Shown here: positions 1 to 5,668 of the stretch, piece by piece
Position numbering within the stretch: the stretch's first letter is position 1
Layout: every line of letters begins with the position of its first letter
Assembly: GCA_910589635.1 (NCBI GenBank)
Contig: CAJUTD010000126.1
Location: 1 to 5,786, forward strand
Source: an uncultured Lachnospiraceae bacterium
GTDB lineage: Bacteria; Bacillota; Clostridia; Lachnospirales; Lachnospiraceae
Length of the DNA stretch: 5,786 bases
Direction: 5' to 3'
The notes under the pieces: generated by a model
Told to the model about the DNA's origin: nothing
The model's input: only the letters and a program-made list of their open reading frames with translations
Databases searched by the model: none
Made by a program: the position numbers and the translations under genes

Positions 1-35
1 TTTCTGACGCAGTAGATGAACAATTAGACAAGTGA
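1..35 (+). CDS. possible 3' end of an upstream gene (partial)
   Basis: The reading frame beginning with the TCT at position 3 runs open from the window edge and ends at TGA (33-35), giving the tail SDAVDEQLDK. The composition (acidic, hydrophilic, no odd residues) would suit the C-terminus of a real protein, but ten codons cannot prove it. No product can be named. A stretch of 73 bases without a gene separates it from larE. Confidence 0.25.
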   Translation, partial: SDAVDEQLDK

Positions 36-58
36 AGATATCAGTTACTTAATATCCG

Positions 59-88
59 TTGTACTAGTTTAATGACATTAGGGAATAT
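59..88 (+). promoter_or_regulatory. weak candidate promoter for larE
   Basis: TTGTAC (59-64) and GAATAT (83-88), 18 bases apart, resemble a sigma-A -35/-10 pair just upstream of the larE ribosome binding site. The -10 box is a poor match, so this is only the best candidate seen in the leader. No riboswitch-like fold was recognised in the leader. Confidence 0.22.
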
Positions 89-108
89 GCTTAAAAAGGA
101 GGTTTGCC

Positions 109-936
109 ATGATTAAGCCCACAAAGCAGCAGTTGGAAAAATTAGAGAATTTGAAAAATTATTTGAGGCGGCTGCCTTCTGTGGCAGTGGCATTTTCGGG
201 CGGCGTCGATTCTACATTTCTCTTAAAGGTAGCAGTAGATGTCTTGGAGGAAAGAGCGATTGCAGTGACAGTCGATTCCCCATTTTTTCCCAGGAGGGAA
301 ATTGGCGAGGCCAAGATTTTTTGCAAGGCGCAGGGAGTCCGACAATTAATATGTGAGTTTAAGGCATTAGAGTTTACTCAAGTTGCGCACAATCCCAAGG
401 ACCGCTGCTATTATTGCAAGAAGGAGATGTTTCATCAGATGCAGGCGGCTGCGCGAGAACACAAGAAGGAGCATGTGATCGAAGGTTCTAATACGGATGA
501 TGACGGCGATTACCGTCCGGGGATGCGTGCCGTGGCAGAGCTTGGCATTAAGAGTCCCTTGAAAGCGTGTCAATTGTCAAAAGCGGATATTCGTGTATTG
601 TCCCAGCATTTAGGATTGTCAACTTGGGAGAAACCGTCTTTTGCCTGCCTTGCATCCCGCTTTGTCTATGGGGAGCAGATTACGCAGGAGAAACTATCTA
701 TGGTGGAGCGGGCGGAGCAGCTTTTATTTGACTTGGGATTTCGCCAGTTTCGTGTGCGCATCCATGGCAGGATGGCGAGGATTGAAGTGGAGCCGCGGGA
801 GTTTGCGAAGATTATGGAAAATACGGTCAGAGGAGAGATAACGGAGAAGTTTAGGGAGTATGGGTTTATCTATACGTCATTGGATTTATGCGGGTATCGG
901 ATGGGGAGCATGAATGAAGGATTGTTGAACAATTGA
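109..936 (+). CDS. larE: LarE, ATP-dependent sacrificial sulfur transferase
   Basis: Cytoplasmic enzyme of nickel-pincer nucleotide (NPN) cofactor synthesis. LarE activates the pyridinium dicarboxylate mononucleotide with ATP and inserts sulfur, before LarC adds nickel; the cofactor serves LarA-type lactate racemases/epimerases. Visible in the 275-residue product: the PP-loop SGGVDS at residues 30-35 for ATP binding, SPFFPRRE near 57-64, a CxxC at C100/C103 (RCYYCK), EGSNTDD near 125-131, and the family hallmark FACLASR with C180, which aligns with the sulfur-donating cysteine of Lactobacillus LarE. Having all three cysteines fits the subclass, described in Thermotoga, that carries a [4Fe-4S] cluster instead of sacrificing its own cysteine; that assignment is inferred from the motif. 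Length is normal for the family. The ATG start is well supported by AAAAAGGAGG at 93-102, six bases upstream. No larA/B/C is visible; the next gene starts 69 bases downstream and is unrelated. Confidence 0.93.
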   Translation: MIKPTKQQLEKLENLKNYLRRLPSVAVAFSGGVDSTFLLKVAVDVLEERAIAVTVDSPFFPRREIGEAKIFCKAQGVRQLICEFKALEFTQVAHNPKDRCYYCKKEMFHQMQAAAREHKKEHVIEGSNTDDDGDYRPGMRAVAELGIKSPLKACQLSKADIRVLSQHLGLSTWEKPSFACLASRFVYGEQITQEKLSMVERAEQLLFDLGFRQFRVRIHGRMARIEVEPREFAKIMENTVRGEITEKFREYGFIYTSLDLCGYRMGSMNEGLLNN

Positions 937-994
937 GGAATGAAAGGTAAAATTGACGGGTAAGATAGAAGAAACAGTGATGATAATTAAGAGC

Positions 995-1000
995 GGAGGG
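995..1000 (+). promoter_or_regulatory. ribosome binding site that decides the RloA start
   Basis: GGAGGG lies directly against a GTG codon at 1000, which is too close for initiation there, and six bases (counted from GGAGG) before the in-frame ATG at 1006. The ATG at 1006 is therefore the preferred start, two codons shorter than the longest open frame. Confidence 0.75.
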
Positions 1001-1005
1001 TGAAG

Positions 1006-2340
1006 ATGCTATTAAAATATATTGTGAGTAATTTTATGTCAATAGGGCGTCCCATTGAATTTAGCATGTTCCCTGCATCAGAAAACGTGGAAGAGCGTTT
1101 GGTGAGAAGAATTGATACGAAAGCGGGGGAATGGAAAATTCTTAGGCGGGGAGGATTTTTTGGTCCCAATGCGTCTGGGAAAACGACATTTATGAAATCG
1201 TTGCGTTTTGCGAAAAATTTTATTGTAGATGGACAGAAGAGCGGAAAAGGTACAGGAATTAATCAATTTCGGGGAGATATTGATGAATTACAGGAGAAGT
1301 CCCTGTTTCAATTTATGTTTTATACACAGAACAATGTCTATGAATATGGCTTTTCGCTGGGAACAGAACAGGTCTATGAAGAGTGGCTGATGGTTCTGAC
1401 AGAGAAAGGGTTTCAGCCTTTATTTGCAAGGCAGACGACGGAAGAAGGAAAGACGCAGATTGAGATTGAATCCAGGTTTGCGAGAAAGGGTTCAAAAGAA
1501 CGTAATTTGGCAGAGGTCTTAAAAGACAGTATCGGTGAAAACCAGAAGAATCAGCTTTTTTTGTATAAAATGTATGATAATGGCGTGAAAAAGGTAGAAC
1601 ATATTGTTGAGTGGTTTGAGTGTTTAAAGATTATCTTTCCAAAATCGAAAGTTCAAGGTTTTCCTTTGCGAATAGATAAAGACGATGATTTTCGCAAATT
1701 TATTATAAATAGTTTAAAAAATATGGATACTGGGGTTGTAGATATTTCTATTGTCAGCGATGTTATGGATTTTCGTGACTCTGTTGAAAAGTTAGATATT
1801 CCGAGTGAAATTGTAAGCCAGGTGGAAGACAAGAAGAATGGAATTCTAACATTTGCAGGGAAGTATTTTATTTTTGGGGAAGGAGAAAAACGTCAGACTT
1901 TATTAGTGCAGATTAAATTTGAGCATATCTTAAATGGGGAGATGGTGCCATTTAATGTGGAAGAAGAATCGGACGGGACAAGACGTTTACTAGATTTACT
2001 GCCAATTTTATTTTCCTTGAATAAAAACAAGCAGGATATCTATTTTGTAGATGAGATAGACCGAAGCCTGCACACAAAGTTGTCTCAGTATTTATTGAGA
2101 GAGTTTTTAAAAGGCTGTGAGGACACTTATAGCCAGATTGTGTTTACCGCCCATGACGTCAACCTTATCAATTTGAAGGAATTTGGGCAGGATGAAATAT
2201 GGTTTGTGGAAAAGGATGGTAATGGGGAATCGCATTTGAGGCCGTTTTCGGACTTCGAGATAGAAAAGGGGCAGGATGCGTTAAGAGCATATTTGAATGG
2301 ACGGTTCGGTGCGGTGCCGTTGATAAAGGGGGAGATATAG
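1006..2340 (+). CDS. RloA-like AAA/ABC-type ATPase (COG1106 family)
   Basis: A 444-residue cytoplasmic ATPase with the layout of ABC/SMC-like conflict-system ATPases. Residues counted from the ATG at 1006: the N-terminal strand LLKYIVSNFMSIG typical of this family, Walker A GPNASGKT at 53-60, a divergent middle region (about 70-310) rich in charged helices, a signature-like EEESDGTRRLLDLLP at 319-333, Walker B IYFVDEID at about 345-352 with the catalytic glutamate, and a switch histidine in FTAHD (H383). The C-terminal GRFGAVPLI is a recurring ending of COG1106/RloA proteins. The RloB gene overlaps its stop codon by one base, so the two are translationally linked and probably act as a complex. 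Family knowledge: such ATPases sense an intruder and control a partner effector, as AriA does in PARIS. The RloA name rests on the RloB partner and motif layout. All key ATPase motifs look intact. Confidence 0.87.
   Translation: MLLKYIVSNFMSIGRPIEFSMFPASENVEERLVRRIDTKAGEWKILRRGGFFGPNASGKTTFMKSLRFAKNFIVDGQKSGKGTGINQFRGDIDELQEKSLFQFMFYTQNNVYEYGFSLGTEQVYEEWLMVLTEKGFQPLFARQTTEEGKTQIEIESRFARKGSKERNLAEVLKDSIGENQKNQLFLYKMYDNGVKKVEHIVEWFECLKIIFPKSKVQGFPLRIDKDDDFRKFIINSLKNMDTGVVDISIVSDVMDFRDSVEKLDIPSEIVSQVEDKKNGILTFAGKYFIFGEGEKRQTLLVQIKFEHILNGEMVPFNVEEESDGTRRLLDLLPILFSLNKNKQDIYFVDEIDRSLHTKLSQYLLREFLKGCEDTYSQIVFTAHDVNLINLKEFGQDEIWFVEKDGNGESHLRPFSDFEIEKGQDALRAYLNGRFGAVPLIKGEI
2325..2334 (+). promoter_or_regulatory. 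ribosome binding site for the GTG start of RloB
   Basis: AAAGGGGGAG lies inside the last codons of the ATPase gene, five bases before GTG at 2340-2342. The first in-frame ATG encodes residue 32, immediately before the conserved E33, and would remove the first beta strand. This supports the GTG and the one-base TAGTG stop-start overlap. Confidence 0.65.
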
Positions 2341-3110
2341 TGGGAATTATCCTTACAAGCAGAATACCATACACGGCGGAAAACCCATTGCGCTCCAAAC
2401 GGCCGGCAACCAGTAAGATTATTTTTCTTTCCATGGAAGGAAGTGTCACGGAGGAAGAATATTTTACATGGGTTTCTCAATTATTTGCTGAGGTTAAAAC
2501 AAAAATTCAGTTTATATCGGTGGCAGAAGACGCAGTCCATACGAGAGAAAAGAATCGGACGAAAGAGCAGAGAAGTCTGTTGGGCAAAAGTAAACCTAAA
2601 CAACTGGTGGAGAAGATTGAGCAGTTTAAGATAGAGCAAAATGAGAAGTATCAGTTTGATAAATATGAAGATGAATTCTTTATTGTTTCAGATATTGACG
2701 ATAATTTGTCTGACTATGCGATTGAAAATTTTCATGGGGCGTTAGGTATTTGTGATGAAAAAGGATATGGTTATGCCATCAGTAATCCTTTTTTTGAATT
2801 ATGGTTACTATTGCATCATGATGATATTAAAGATGAAGATAGGATTTATGCTGTAACAGAGGAACATGCTTATGAAAAAACAGGTCATTTTCGAGAGCGG
2901 CTTAGGGATTGCGGGGCGCCATTGCAGGATTCCAAACATATTCGGGAAGTAGATTACACGAGGGAGAACGTTATTCAGGCAGTAGAAAGGGCGAAAGCGT
3001 TACATACAGATAGAGAAGGGCGTTATCCAAAATATCTTGCGACAACCGTGTATCAATTGCTGGATAAAATATTAGAGATGATAGGTACAGGCAACGTGCC
3101 ATTGTGCTGA
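2340..3110 (+). CDS. RloB-family protein, TOPRIM-like probable effector of the RloA ATPase
   Basis: A 256-residue soluble protein with the RloB family pattern. After a basic N-terminal tail (residues 8-26) comes a hydrophobic strand KIIFLS leading to MEGSVTEEEYF (E33, G34, T37, E38, Y41, F42), then a strand with SDIDDN (D118 and D120), and the family hallmark SNPFFELWLLLHH at 148-160. Near the C-terminus is YPKYLATTVYQLLDKIL (230-246), matching the usual RloB ending. A glutamate after the first strand followed by DxD after a later one resembles the metal-binding acids of TOPRIM nucleases; that reading is inference. RloB means R-linked open reading frame, first noted in type I restriction loci; its biochemical activity is not firmly established. 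Translation probably couples to the upstream ATPase through the TAGTG overlap. The motif residues look intact, so an active effector, probably a DNA or RNA nuclease, is the best guess. Confidence 0.85.
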   Translation: MGIILTSRIPYTAENPLRSKRPATSKIIFLSMEGSVTEEEYFTWVSQLFAEVKTKIQFISVAEDAVHTREKNRTKEQRSLLGKSKPKQLVEKIEQFKIEQNEKYQFDKYEDEFFIVSDIDDNLSDYAIENFHGALGICDEKGYGYAISNPFFELWLLLHHDDIKDEDRIYAVTEEHAYEKTGHFRERLRDCGAPLQDSKHIREVDYTRENVIQAVERAKALHTDREGRYPKYLATTVYQLLDKILEMIGTGNVPLC

Positions 3111-3121
3111 TGCCATAAAAT

Positions 3122-3131
3122 AAAAAGGAGG
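3122..3131 (+). promoter_or_regulatory. strong ribosome binding site for the nitroreductase
   Basis: AAAAAGGAGG ends eight bases before the ATG at 3140. The 29-base gap after RloB shows no terminator with a T run, so read-through from the rlo pair is possible. Confidence 0.7.
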
Positions 3132-3139
3132 ATAATAAA

Positions 3140-3673
3140 ATGTCTAATCAAGTATTGGAAGTAATGAAAAGAAGGAGTTCGGCCAGAGCATATAGTGAAG
3201 TGAAGCCGGCAAAAGAGGAACTCGATATCATTTTAGAAGCTGGATTACAGGCACCGACCGGCATGAACCGGCAGGAAATAAGGTTTTCGGTAATAAATGG
3301 CGATAACCCGATTCTGGAGGAGTTAGACGAGGAAAAGAGGAAACTGCGTGGACAGGAAAAACAGCCCCATAATTTCTACTATGAGGCTCCAGTACTGATT
3401 TTCCTCAGCGCAGAGGATGGATTTAAGTGGAGCAAGGTAGACGCAGGCATTGCAGTGCAGAATATGACGTTGGCTGCGGAGAGCCTTGGTCTTGGCACCT
3501 TGATTATCGGCTGTGTCTATGACGCGTTGCATGGTGAGAAAAAAGCGTATTTTTCACAGGCGCTTCAGATACCAGAAGGTTATTCATTTGAAATTGCCCT
3601 GGCGGTAGGACATAAGCTGGATGATAAAAAACCGCATGAGTACAGTTTTGAGAATCAGGTGACAGTACGGTAG
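3140..3673 (+). CDS. nitroreductase-family FMN-dependent oxidoreductase
   Basis: A 177-residue soluble flavoprotein of the minimal nitroreductase fold. Motifs in order: RRSSARAYS (11-19), whose arginines and serines bind the FMN phosphate; APTGMNRQ (38-45), the APSGxNxQ-type motif; AGIAVQNMTLAAESLGLGT (102-120), the central helix with a glycine-rich end; and ALAVGHKLDDKKPH (153-166) near the C-terminus, usual for this family. These enzymes normally dimerise, bind FMN at the interface and use NAD(P)H to reduce nitro compounds, quinones or flavins. The physiological substrate cannot be read from sequence. The length suits the small clostridial members and there is no ferredoxin extension. It lies 29 bases after RloB and is followed by a hairpin region, so it may end the transcription unit. 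Such genes are common housekeeping or stress genes, and a role in the RloAB module is not implied by the fold. Confidence 0.9.
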   Translation: MSNQVLEVMKRRSSARAYSEVKPAKEELDIILEAGLQAPTGMNRQEIRFSVINGDNPILEELDEEKRKLRGQEKQPHNFYYEAPVLIFLSAEDGFKWSKVDAGIAVQNMTLAAESLGLGTLIIGCVYDALHGEKKAYFSQALQIPEGYSFEIALAVGHKLDDKKPHEYSFENQVTVR

Positions 3674-3689
3674 CATTTAAAGCGCTGTG

Positions 3690-3737
3690 GGAAAAATTAG
3701 GGTGTAAGCCTATTTTTGTTTACATCCTTATTTTTCC
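3690..3737 (+). terminator. long inverted repeat, probable terminator after the nitroreductase
   Basis: The arms 3690-3707 and 3720-3737 are 18 bases each and pair throughout except for one T-T mismatch and one G-T wobble, around a 12-base loop. Nested inside is a shorter hairpin: 3692-3701 (AAAAATTAGG, one bulged T) pairs with 3709-3717 (CCTATTTTT), loop 3702-3708, followed by TTTTTGTTT. That shape is an A-tract/T-tract terminator of the kind common in Firmicutes. The two folds share the left arm and exclude each other. The site begins 16 bases after the nitroreductase stop, which suits a terminator. A regulatory switch is possible but unproven. Confidence 0.6.
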
Positions 3738-3790
3738 AATAATGTTTTGATAAGATAAATGTCTATCCGGTTTACACCGATATATTTGTT
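3738..3790. other. AT-rich spacer between terminator and promoter
   Basis: No gene is seen here. The segment GGTTTACACC (3769-3778) can pair over ten bases, with one G-T wobble, with 3701-3710 in the left arm of the upstream inverted repeat, giving a third possible fold. Otherwise the stretch is unremarkable AT-rich sequence. Confidence 0.35.
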
Positions 3791-3793
3791 TTG

Positions 3794-3821
3794 TTGTATA
3801 TGATCATAAAAGTAGTATAAT
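3794..3821 (+). promoter_or_regulatory. sigma-A-type promoter for the zinc-ribbon gene pair
   Basis: A perfect -10 box TATAAT lies at 3816-3821. The -35 is weak: TTGTAT at 3794-3799 gives 16-base spacing, or TTGTTG at 3791-3796 gives 19. The perfect palindrome TATGATCATA (3799-3808) sits at the -35/spacer, where a repressor could bind. Position fits a leader of about 35 bases before the ATG at 3863. Confidence 0.6.
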
Positions 3822-3862
3822 AAAAGCTGAAAGCAATTTTACATTGATAAGGAGAAAATGTT

Positions 3863-4207
3863 ATGATATGCCCTGAATGTAAGCATGATGTGAACGATCA
3901 AGCAAGTGTGTGTGATATATGTGGATTTGAATTAGAATTGTACAAACAAGCATACGAAAAAATTTATAATGAAAAGCTACAACAGTTAAATGAATTTGAA
4001 ACGATGAAAAACCAGCCGCAAGTGGTCTATAAAACAGTGTCGCTGCCAACGCAAGCCGTGCATCAGCCAAGGTGCCCTTACTGTAATAGTGAGGATTTAA
4101 CCAGAATAACATCTGTTGATAAAGCGGTTAATATAGCCCTATTTGGTTTCTTTGGAAACAAGAGGAAATATCAATGGCATTGTAATAATTGTAAAACAAA
4201 CTGGTAG
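3863..4207 (+). CDS. small double zinc-ribbon protein of unknown function
   Basis: A 114-residue protein with two four-cysteine zinc-binding units. The N-terminal one has C3/C6 and C17/C20 (CPEC and CDIC); the C-terminal one has C71/C74 and C107/C110 (CPYC and CNNC). They are joined by a charged helix (about 23-50) and a polar linker. A short hydrophobic patch, VNIALFGFFG (89-98), lies inside the second unit and is too short for a confident membrane segment. The second unit, with a CPYC start and a WHCNNCK ending, resembles small Firmicutes hypotheticals often annotated as zinc-ribbon proteins. Start: ATG 3863 lies eight bases after AAGGAG (3849-3854); the nearer ATG at 3858 opens a frame that stops after two codons. 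The next gene's binding site overlaps its stop codon, so the two are co-translated. The N-terminal ribbon is related to that of the next protein. Function is unknown; a scaffold or nucleic-acid-binding role is only a guess. Confidence 0.78.
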   Translation: MICPECKHDVNDQASVCDICGFELELYKQAYEKIYNEKLQQLNEFETMKNQPQVVYKTVSLPTQAVHQPRCPYCNSEDLTRITSVDKAVNIALFGFFGNKRKYQWHCNNCKTNW

Positions 4208-4211
4208 GAGG
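4206..4211 (+). promoter_or_regulatory. ribosome binding site overlapping the upstream stop codon
   Basis: AGGAGG shares bases with the TAG stop at 4205-4207 and lies five bases before the ATG at 4217. This tight arrangement points to one transcript for the two zinc-ribbon genes. Confidence 0.7.
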
Positions 4212-4216
4212 AAGTT

Positions 4217-5668
4217 ATGGCGATCATAGAGTGTCCGGAATGTAGAAAAGAAGTTTCTAATAAAGCTGAGGCATGCCCTAATTGTGGATTTGGAGTTGCA
4301 AAATATATAGAAAGACAGAATACAATATCACAAATTCAAGATGAAGCAGAAAGAGAAGCCTATTTATATGTAAAGCAAAAGAGGAAAGAGAAAGAAGAAA
4401 GAGAAGAAAGAGAAAAGAAGGCAAAAGAGGATTTTAAAAATGATGTATACTATCAGGCAATCGATAAATATAAAAGTGATTCATCTGCAGAGGTTGAAGA
4501 AGCTGAGCAATTATTTTTATCTATCTCCGGTTGGAAAGATTCAGATATTTTTTTAATAAAATGTCAAGAGCGAATAAAAGAGCTCAGACAGCAAGAGGTA
4601 ATAAAGGAAGAAATAGCAAAAAAGAAAAATAGAAGAATAACAGTTTTTGCCGTTGCGGCTTTTGTTCTTGCAGGGATTGTCATTGGATGGTACAGTTATT
4701 ATAGGGTGATAGTTGTTCCACAGGGAATATATGATTCAGCAGTACATAATATTGAGGCGGGAAATTACGAAGAAGCAATCCGTCAGTTACAAACGATTCC
4801 TGAGCATAAAGGGGCGTCAGAAAAGATAGCAGAATCTCGGTATTTAGAGGCAAAGAGACTGGCTGATAACCAGAAATACAAGAAAGCGTTGAAAATATTG
4901 GAATTATTGGAAGGCAATAAAGATGCAGATGCATTAAAGGATAAGTGTCAGGACGCCATAAAATATGGGCTGGCATTGTCTAAGTTTGATGTAAAGAAAT
5001 ATGAGGAAGCGGTTGATTTATTAAAAAATAATGAATTTGATAATAACGCCCAAAAATTAAAAGAATGTTATAAGGAACTGGCATGCCAAGAACTGTCAGA
5101 AGGGGAATATGACAATGCTATTAAACATTTTGAGTTAGCAGAATATCAGGGGGAAGAATATCAGGAGGCATATTATCAGAAAGGTATAGAGGCTTATGAG
5201 ATATTGAATTATAATGCGGCAATCCAATGTTTTAATAGGGTCCTAAATTATAAAGACAGCCAAGAGGTGTTGTTAAAAGCTGAAACCGCTTTAAACCAGC
5301 AATATGACATCCATGCAACAGACAGGGAATTGCTGTACGGATGTTGGTATAAGTCACTGGAGGACGGCGGAAGGGTGATATCTATAGATACCTCTGAGCA
5401 GTCAAGGAAGATTTGGACGGGCTGGGATTATAATTATACGGTAGAATATGTAAAGAAAAATCTTCAATGGTTTGAGGAACGGTCTCATGGAGAACAGGAT
5501 AGTATTGTAAATAATGGGGATGGCACATATAGTATGTTGTCACTTGATGACTCCGGCGATAAATACAAATTGATCACATTTAAAATATCTGGCGATGGCT
5601 TAGAGGTAATATCTGTGTTTTATGATACTTGGAAGGATTCGGTTGGCGTATATAAAAAGGTTGGTTAA
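4217..5668 (+). CDS. zinc-ribbon, single-pass membrane protein with TPR-like repeats
   Basis: A 483-residue multidomain protein of unknown function. In order: a zinc ribbon (C6/C9, C20/C23); a very charged, probably coiled helix (about 40-75, Lys/Glu/Arg-rich); a first helical-repeat-like segment (77-122) with GWKDSD; a basic cluster KKKNRR (135-140); one membrane helix (about 141-161); TPR-like repeats (about 171-360) marked by xYxxA motifs with tyrosines at 184, 221, 262, 298 and 332, spaced 34-41 residues; and a C-terminal probable beta domain (about 373-483) starting LLYGCWY. By the positive-inside rule the ribbon would be cytoplasmic and the repeats outside, but there is no cleavable signal peptide and this is prediction only. 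Zinc-ribbon/membrane/TPR proteins are frequent in Lachnospiraceae-type genomes, mostly without known roles. TPR repeats usually bind proteins, so a scaffold or envelope sensor is plausible. The gene is A-rich compared with larE by eye. The ATG at 4217 has a good binding site. Confidence 0.8.
   Translation: MAIIECPECRKEVSNKAEACPNCGFGVAKYIERQNTISQIQDEAEREAYLYVKQKRKEKEEREEREKKAKEDFKNDVYYQAIDKYKSDSSAEVEEAEQLFLSISGWKDSDIFLIKCQERIKELRQQEVIKEEIAKKKNRRITVFAVAAFVLAGIVIGWYSYYRVIVVPQGIYDSAVHNIEAGNYEEAIRQLQTIPEHKGASEKIAESRYLEAKRLADNQKYKKALKILELLEGNKDADALKDKCQDAIKYGLALSKFDVKKYEEAVDLLKNNEFDNNAQKLKECYKELACQELSEGEYDNAIKHFELAEYQGEEYQEAYYQKGIEAYEILNYNAAIQCFNRVLNYKDSQEVLLKAETALNQQYDIHATDRELLYGCWYKSLEDGGRVISIDTSEQSRKIWTGWDYNYTVEYVKKNLQWFEERSHGEQDSIVNNGDGTYSMLSLDDSGDKYKLITFKISGDGLEVISVFYDTWKDSVGVYKKVG

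Noticed and set aside
918..935. ATTGTT-G-AACAAT palindrome at the end of larE as a terminator
   Set aside because: The loop is too small, the stem is AT-rich, and no T run follows.
953..987. TTGACG and GATAAT upstream of the RloA-like gene as a promoter
   Set aside because: The boxes are 23 bases apart, too far for a sigma-A promoter, and the start of transcription would fall almost on the ribosome binding site.
1000..1005. GTG at 1000 as start of the ATPase
   Set aside because: The GGAGG sequence ends directly against it, leaving no spacing; ATG 1006 has normal spacing.
2127..2480. Long minus-strand open frames across the ATPase/RloB junction
   Set aside because: They are antisense to well-supported coding sequence, lack recognisable motifs and have no convincing ribosome binding site.
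4370..4430. A/G-rich purine tract as a simple DNA repeat
   Set aside because: It is explained by codons for the Lys/Glu/Arg-rich helix of the TPR protein.
4680..4976. 98-codon minus-strand open frame inside the TPR gene
   Set aside because: It is the shadow of a repeat-rich gene with clear protein motifs on the plus strand.
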